Below are positions 57,474 to 64,000 of a DNA stretch of 64,000 bases, piece after piece. The position numbers and the translations under genes were made by a program. Location of the stretch: the NCBI GenBank assembly GCA_026413225.1, contig CM048552.1:49243001-49307000 (forward strand), given 5' to 3'. Position 1 is the first letter of the stretch, and each line of letters opens with the position of its first letter. The DNA comes from Otis tarda. Lineage: Eukaryota; Chordata; Aves; Otidiformes; Otididae. The notes under the pieces were generated by a model. The model worked only from the letters and a program-made list of their open reading frames with translations, did not search any database and was not told the origin of the DNA.

Positions 57474-59659
57474 GCAAAGAAAAATGCAGCAGTAATTAAA
57501 GCCTCCAAATGCTGGAGGTATATTGGTTGAACACCATAAAGAGTTCATTCATAAAACTCCTGGCACTCACAAAAGAGTCGAGGTATAGTCTGTGAAATTA
57601 TTTTTTACATTTTACACATTTCTAGTTGCATTTTTCCCAGGATGTTTGTGTTTTTCCCTTCTCTGAGGGGGAAGAGAAGGTGGGTCACACAAGTTGTTTG
57701 ATATAGCTGTACTGGAAGCATGGATGCTTCTTGCTTCATTCTCACATCACTGCTACAATCTGACCTACGTAAGGTGCAGACTGTGAATCCAAGCAGAGAC
57801 TTAGTTTTGCTTTGTCTGCACACAGTGGTGTGCTCACCAGAACATTGAGACTTTAATGTATTTTCCCTTTATGAGCTTACTGTTCTTTTTTTTTTTTCTC
57901 TTCCAAGATAGAATTACAATGAACTAATGCCCTGACTTTTTAAGTCAGAAAATGGAATAGTTTAAACAATACAAAATGCTTAGTCTATGCTAATGTATTT
58001 AGAGAGGTCACATTTGCCTGTGCTTAGTCTCTCACACTCACACGCACATATCCACACACATCTTGCAAGGACTCAGGAGGAAAATAAAATGTTTTTAATT
58101 GTATTACCAGACAGCAGGAACTATCTCATGTCTTTCAGACAGAAGTAAGCTCCATGGGCTGACTGAGATTGAATGGTAGAGAGCTGTCCTTTGTTATGTC
58201 TACACAGACATGCCTTCAAGCAAGCTTGAAGTCTGCCTTGGCTTGCAACCAGCCACTTCAGGGTTGCGTCCAAACCTTTGCTCGTTTCCTGTTAGCACCG
58301 ACCAACTGGTGGGCAATTCCTGCCGCTGGCAGGGGCAGCTCTGGGGGAGGGAGGTGTGAATCACCAGCCCAGCCTGGCACAGGTCCTGCTGGTCTGTGAC
58401 CAACAGCACAGCTCTGGAGGATGAACCAGTGGCTTCTGTGTCAACCTGCCCTGGACCGCCTGCTGGGGTTCCAGGGGAAGCGGAAGGGCTCCAGCCCAGG
58501 ACTTGGACCTGGGCACTGCCCATGTGGCAGGAGATGGCGTGTTTCACATCAGCTTCTCCAGCCCCATCTTCTAGGAGTGTAACAGCTCCAGAGAACGAAA
58601 TTTTAGAGACTTTTCCATTTTGACACAGGCCATGCTAAGAGCTCTTGCAGAGCTCCACGTGAAATAAGCCATCCTGTCTTCTGCCCATGCTTCTTCCAAA
58701 GTCAAATTCCCTTCAGATTTTGAAATAACTCAAGATTGCATCCTGGGCTGAACCTTCTGAAGCGAAAAAAAAAAAAAGGCAGAAAAAATTGACAGGAACC
58801 ACAGGGCCACCACTCTCAGAACTGAACGTACAGTGCCTGGTCAGAGGCGTTCTGCTAAAGAATCATTAGCATAAAGTAAAGTTCTTGCTCAAATTTAGAA
58901 AATGTGGGTAAATTGTAATTCTCAGTCCACTGACTTCAAGTAATTAAACTTTAGAACTTAAATTGACTATTTTTGATTAAATGTGATCCATTGTTACAAC
59001 TGTGCCAAGTATTAGCTCCAAAATAAGTATACAGGAATATCCTAAAAACTAACAGACAGTTAAGAATCTTGTTGCTACTTAGAAGACAGTTTTTATTGTT
59101 TTACCCTTCACATTTAATAACTGCATATATCCCCTTTAAAACAATTTATTTGGTCGAATTACCTCAGGTACTAAATTTACCTGGTTCTCTCTTCTAAGAA
59201 GGACTCCTTAGAAATTCTTATTTGACAGATTTTTATCTATTATTGTTTTAATAAAAGAACAGGTAGTTCTTTCATTCTATCTCTTTTTCTCTTGTTATGG
59301 TGAAAATATTCTATATGACTATGGTTTGATCACAAGTGTATTCCCATCATAAGACTCATAATGCTACAAGTTTTTTTCTGGAAAAGTATACATTTTAATT
59401 TTGAGCAGCACAACAGTCTTCTTTTGCATCATCACCTTCTCAGTTGTAGCCAGAAGAACACAATAATCAGCTTCCCCAGATTAAAAAAGAATTGCTGACT
59501 TTTATGCTTTTTGTGTATTGCAACTTCCCTTCCCCTCCCTAAATGTGCTACAGGACACATTGTGAGTCTTGAAAACTTTGATTGAAATGTCTATAAAAGA
59601 ACAATGTTTAGAAAGAAAAACTCTCCAAAGCTAACTGCTTTGGGGGATGCTAAATCAAA

Positions 59660-59715
59660 TACCCATGGAAGTTCATGAGAACTATTGTGGAGTTCAATAG
59701 GCTTTGAATCATGGG
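59660..59715. repeat. Dispersed palindromic 'cccatggaagt ... gttcaataggctttgaatc' remnant
   Basis: Parallels the 38485 copy in word order ('cccatggaagt', spacer, 'ttcaa', 'ttgga' or 'ttgaa'). It is an old repeat fragment of unidentified family. Confidence 0.4.
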
Positions 59716-62700
59716 GCACAGGCCACTGGTACATGAATGAATAAATGGGGAGATTATGAAATGCATTGAATACATCTTTCTAGAGCAGGCTGAGGTTTGC
59801 TTTCAGATGTACCAGCCAGCTGGAATACCACAGAACAGCCCTCAGGTTCTGCTCACACCCAGCGTTTTAGGAGACACCACCCTCAGTTGCTATTAAATAC
59901 ACAGTCCCATGGAGGAAGCTTTTAAATTCAAGAACCTGATTAAGAGCCAGATTGTGACATTTAGCTACAGGCCTAGAATGGTGACTTCTCAGTCACCTAT
60001 CCTTCTCAGGAAAGCTCCAGACAGACCATGCCTGAGGTGGTGCAGTCCCTTCCCCATGGTTTCAAGCCCTGTAGTGTGGATGAACTGGTAATCTTCCTGG
60101 CATCTGGTGGTGCTTTTTCCTACCCAGATTTTCAAATAAAGCAGAATTTAATGCATTTTTTTTGGCTTTTTCTTGGCTTTTGTTTGGACGTTAACACCCA
60201 GAGTAAGGATTTGGGGAATATGCACATTATTAATTCATTTTGCCTGACACAGAGGACTTTCCCCAGCTGCGTGCTGCAATGCTTCTACTGCTGTGTTGAG
60301 TAGGACAGCAGATGGGAGGGAGGAGTTTGTCTTTTCTATTATCAGCTTCCACCATCTTGAGCTAAAACCACAGGAGCTTATGGGAGAAATCCTTAGAGCT
60401 GTCATTAGGAGACTGATGAGAGTTGTTGAATGTGATGATTGTCCACTCAAATGAGCCACTCCTGGAGAAAATACCTGCAGTTGCCTGAACCTTGGAGAGA
60501 AAGGGGGAAATGGGTGATAGGGTATTTGGGGGGAGACGATTATCATTTGATTGGACTGATTAGCAATATCCTAAAAGGGAGACAAGCTGTCAGACTGCTC
60601 TTTTTAAAGAGCAGGTGGAAAGATATGGAAAAAATTACCAGATTGGATCACGAGATGAAAAAAATAGTCTTCCAGAAAATAACATATGTGCTAGAGAGAG
60701 AATGTTTGTTTCCTTACAGTCTTAATCACAAGGAATAAAAGATTGTTGGAGAATAAGAGGTAGAGAAAAGACTAAAGGTTTAGGATTTTTTTTCAAAGTT
60801 ACATACAGCATCCTTGATAAAATCTGTATTCTGCGTCAACTGTGATGTTGAATCCCTGGACCCAGAATATCCATCACAAGAGAGCTGTGGGAAAGAGTGC
60901 TCTGAAGTTGAGAAGATTATTTTCAGGAGAGTTAGATCAGTTTCTGGGAGCCAAAGGCAGATGACAGTTTATTAAAAGGCCTAAAAGAACCCTGTAAACA
61001 AGCAAAGGAAACTAAAGAACCTCAAAACTAAAGAAAAGCCAGAGAAAGAGACAGACACGCAGTCTAATCAAGTCAAGAGAAGGTTTGAAGCTGCACGGGC
61101 CCCATGTGATGGGGATCTTAATTCGGTATGGTCCAGCTGAGGATTTCTAGCTTCTGAAGCTAGAAGTCTTTGCAATTCCACTCTTGTTTTCTGACTTGCT
61201 GTTCATGTAGATATGCAGATATTTCTTGATCTCTGAAATTAGCATAGCAAAGCACACGAATGTTCCCATTTAGAGCAATGAGTCTATTTGCATGCATAAA
61301 TGCTTTATTTACCAGGCTTTATGAACCCAATCCAGCAGCACTTGCTGAGGACAATGAAACTCTTTCCCCTGACATGAATGGATAGTGGTTTGGGTCTGCT
61401 AAAGGTAACTATTTATGCTTGCCAGGCTGTTATGGGAAATAAGCACCGTCCTTTTATGAGAAGGAAGTACAATTATACAATACCAAGAAACCATGTCCCT
61501 CAGGCTTTCAACATTCTTCCCAATGAATGAAGCCTTATAATTACCACCCCTACCTGTGAGAGCTTGCTAATATTGCATGAGTAAGACTCAGAGTTTAATA
61601 TCTCTCTTTCAAAAAAGCAATAACAACAACAAACAAACCCCTGTGAGCAGCCTGTGGCTTAGAAATGATGCTGTGTTCCTCACACTATTACCTTACATGC
61701 AAATATTTTTCTCTCCTTTGCTGTATGGTTTAGTTTTTTTTTTTTATTTGCTCAGCTGGTAATATGAATATGTAGATGATCTAACACAAATGGCTCAGCC
61801 ATCCCCATAGGCGTGTCTCACCACAGCTTCTTAGGTAAAAAGGATCAGAAGGGCATAAAAAACAAAGACTTTACTCCTTAAGAGGCACATTGCTTCACCT
61901 GGGAAGACTGAGTAGAGGACTGAGAAACTTTCTTAAGTGCTCAACCATGCCACCCTTGTGTGCAGCTGCTTTGGGCACACAATGTTTTCCTTCACTGTCT
62001 GAAACAGGTGCTGTAGCAATTATGAGCTCCTTCCAGAAAAGCTGCTGTTGTGAATAAAGTAGCACTTGCACAAACATGTAAGATACAGAATAAGGTTAAT
62101 TATTGTATCTTTATTAGAAGCATATAGATGTCATGATTCTGGTCTCCCCTTCTCTTCCTGAGATCAAGAGTATTGGACTAATTTTCTGCTTTACCTGCAT
62201 CTCAGCATCATGAGTAAATTTCCCAGGTAGGGAGGCATATTTGGGAAGTTTGGCCAAACTCAACTCATTCTGGTGAACTTGCTTGTTTTTACAGGCTAGA
62301 ATTAGCTATCATTTTATGAACCAATCCAGAAAAAGCCATAAATATGTGAGAGGTCCTGTTGACTTAAACTATAGTTGCTTTGAAATCTCCGGTTGTTTTT
62401 CTCACTTGCTGACAGACACCTACTACACATATGCCTTCTAGTGTCACTGAATTGGACCCTCAAACATGCTTTATTAAAGTTGACCAGGAAGAGAGCTTTG
62501 TTGGTTTCCAAGTTAAAAGATCACAGCACCTGATGGCTCTTGGCTGTAGTAACATCTGCACTTTCAGCATGTTTCAGTTTGCTGCAGCAGTAGGGTGAGA
62601 ATGGTGTGAAGGTGCAGGATATGAGGCTAGGGGTAGGCATGGGGTTACCAGAAAGACCAGCAGGAGCGAGGCGGGGATCAATAGATGTTTTGATGTTCAC

Positions 62701-64000
62701 AGTGATAACTGGATCTGCAAAGGCAGTTACTCCTGTGCTATCCATCATAATCCTTTACTCAGGAGCTGCAAACGGGTGAGGAGGGAGGAGGCACAGCTGC
62801 AGCATCCAGTGCTGCCAGCACAGCCAAACCCAAAGTCTGCAAGTGCAGGGAAAGGAGACAGTGGCTGCTCTCAATGACTGTGACCTTTGGCTGATCTGTC
62901 CCTGGCTTGTCCCACATTCATCCAAGAAAGTGGATTATCATAACTGTGCAGCATTTGCCATTTGGTTCCTGCAGGACTAGTTCAGTAAACCACATGAATT
63001 TGTCAGAAGAGAGAATCAACAAATGTTCTTACATGTCTTTATGTAGCAACTACAAAAATTGCTATTGGCACCTCTAGGTTGTAATGAGAAGAGAAAAACA
63101 CCAAGAGGAATCTAACACTCCTATATTTTCAAAATAATTTGAATAGTATATAGGATGAGGTCTAGATTCAAATAATCATCAAAGTAAAACACAGAATACC
63201 TGCTGATCAGGAAGGACTGTCTGTTCTCTGGGGCAGGAACTTTGTGCAAAAGTAAGTGTGCAGCAATAACTGCACAGGCACAATTTAGTATTGCATTAAG
63301 CACTCAATATTAAATTACTAGAAACCCTAGCTGTCACTTTTTGGCCTAACAGTGTTTGACCTTGTAACCTTACAATTTTTAGAAATTTCTTTCTCTTTCT
63401 CTACTACTGACCTGGAAAGGCCATTCATTCTGGAAAAAGGAATTACAAAAGCATTACAAATTGTCAATTCTTTTTTCAGAAAAATGTTTTTCATACTGCA
63501 CACACAGAAGTTAAAAAAAGTCAGAAAATAGATTGTAAGGACAATTTATCTTCCTCCTAGATAAGTGTCCTGTCATAGATTTATTTTCCTCTGTTGGGTA
63601 GGCTTTCTCGTCCTTGCAAGGTTACTAACACCAACTCAATTTTCCACTTCAGTATTAGTCTTTTAAAATATTGGCTGAACCACAGTTTCAACAGCTAATC
63701 ATATAGTGACTTGTGAAATACCTTCATAGGTAGTGAGAGTTCATAAAAAATCTGTGAAAACTATGCAAAATAAGAGGCTTCCATACCAGAGTTTCTTTTC
63801 TTCCCATTGCTGGCAAACATATCTGGGAAACATAGATCTTGTGAGCAAGGATTTCAGAAAGTTTGTTTACTTTAGGAGAGAAGATGGGATTTGTTTTTTT
63901 TCCTGTTCTCACAAAAATTCCTAGCAACTTAGTGGCTTAAAAATATTTTTAACAATTGCACTATTAATTTCTAAATTTTATATCATTTATTCCTTTCTTT

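Larger units (their letters stand above)
56538..64000. other. Non-coding stretch, no gene seen
   Basis: AT-rich unique sequence. Simple repeats include (CA)n(A)n at 57436-57473 and T- or A-runs near 57890, 58770 and 61735. A GC-richer patch at 58240-58560 is open on both strands (76 to 115 codons) without recognisable domains. A degenerate palindromic remnant lies at 59660-59715, and a POU-type word ATTTGCATGCATAAAT at about 61288-61303. No exon or RNA gene could be defended. Confidence 0.6.

Noticed and set aside
58200-58623. Overlapping frames on both strands of a GC-richer patch
   Set aside because: The frames are open on both strands only because local GC is higher. No domain, and no clear promoter or splice sites.
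1-64000. CRISPR arrays, operons, ribosome binding sites, phage or plasmid features
   Set aside because: The transposon content is that of a bird nuclear genome. No evenly spaced direct repeats with unique spacers are present, and prokaryotic signals do not apply.

Overview
The window looks like bird nuclear DNA from a gene-poor, AT-rich stretch (intergenic or deep-intronic). No host protein-coding exon, rRNA, tRNA or CRISPR array could be supported on either strand. The assignment to birds rests on the mobile elements: several CR1 LINE copies carry the avian 3' tail built on an ATTCTATG-type 8-mer, and there is one complete LTR of a family widespread in bird genomes (its minus-strand 3' part reads TTATCTCAAACC, then a T/C-rich run with TCTCTC, ending CTGAACTATGACA). 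The species cannot be told from the sequence.

Layout. 1-168: minus-strand CR1 fragment cut by the window edge. 169-19779: no gene; microsatellites, a 55-bp CR1 tail at 6506, and AT-rich blocks that may be conserved non-coding DNA. 19780-20038: two CR1 tails of different age side by side, both minus. 20039-34639: no gene; a very old CR1 scrap at 32680 and an A-rich tract at 33747. 34640-35935: heavily decayed plus-strand CR1-type LINE (endonuclease region, C-terminal region and 3' tail, reverse-transcriptase core gone), itself carrying a 121-bp insertion flanked by an 8-9-bp direct duplication. 36864-37520: minus-strand CR1 with an internal deletion. 40740-41879: a 1130-bp solo LTR, minus strand, with a 5-bp target duplication (AACAC), CCAAT and TATA-like motifs, a poly(A) signal and an internal array of six 40-51-bp units. 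45125-46060: old minus-strand CR1 in two collinear pieces. 50255-50398: CR1 tail, minus. 51275-52833: 5'-truncated plus-strand CR1 with an uninterrupted 486-codon reverse-transcriptase reading frame, the best coding sequence in the window. 52866-53452: a second CR1 tail to tail with it, making a ~590-bp inverted repeat with a 32-bp loop. 55010-56537: old plus-strand CR1 split by about 0.77 kb of unrelated sequence. 56538-64000: no gene, simple repeats.

The genes do not work together as a pathway: everything coding-like is retrotransposon-derived. The window is mainly a record of layered LINE insertion, from ancient amniote-type CR1 copies to a young-looking avian copy with an open frame. No new system stands out. 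The most checkable observations are the tail-to-tail CR1 hairpin, the open CR1 frame, the LTR with promoter architecture and duplicated target, the two insertions nested in old LINEs, and a perfect 24-nt palindrome at 54923. Assignments of decayed repeats come from remembered family patterns, not from a search.
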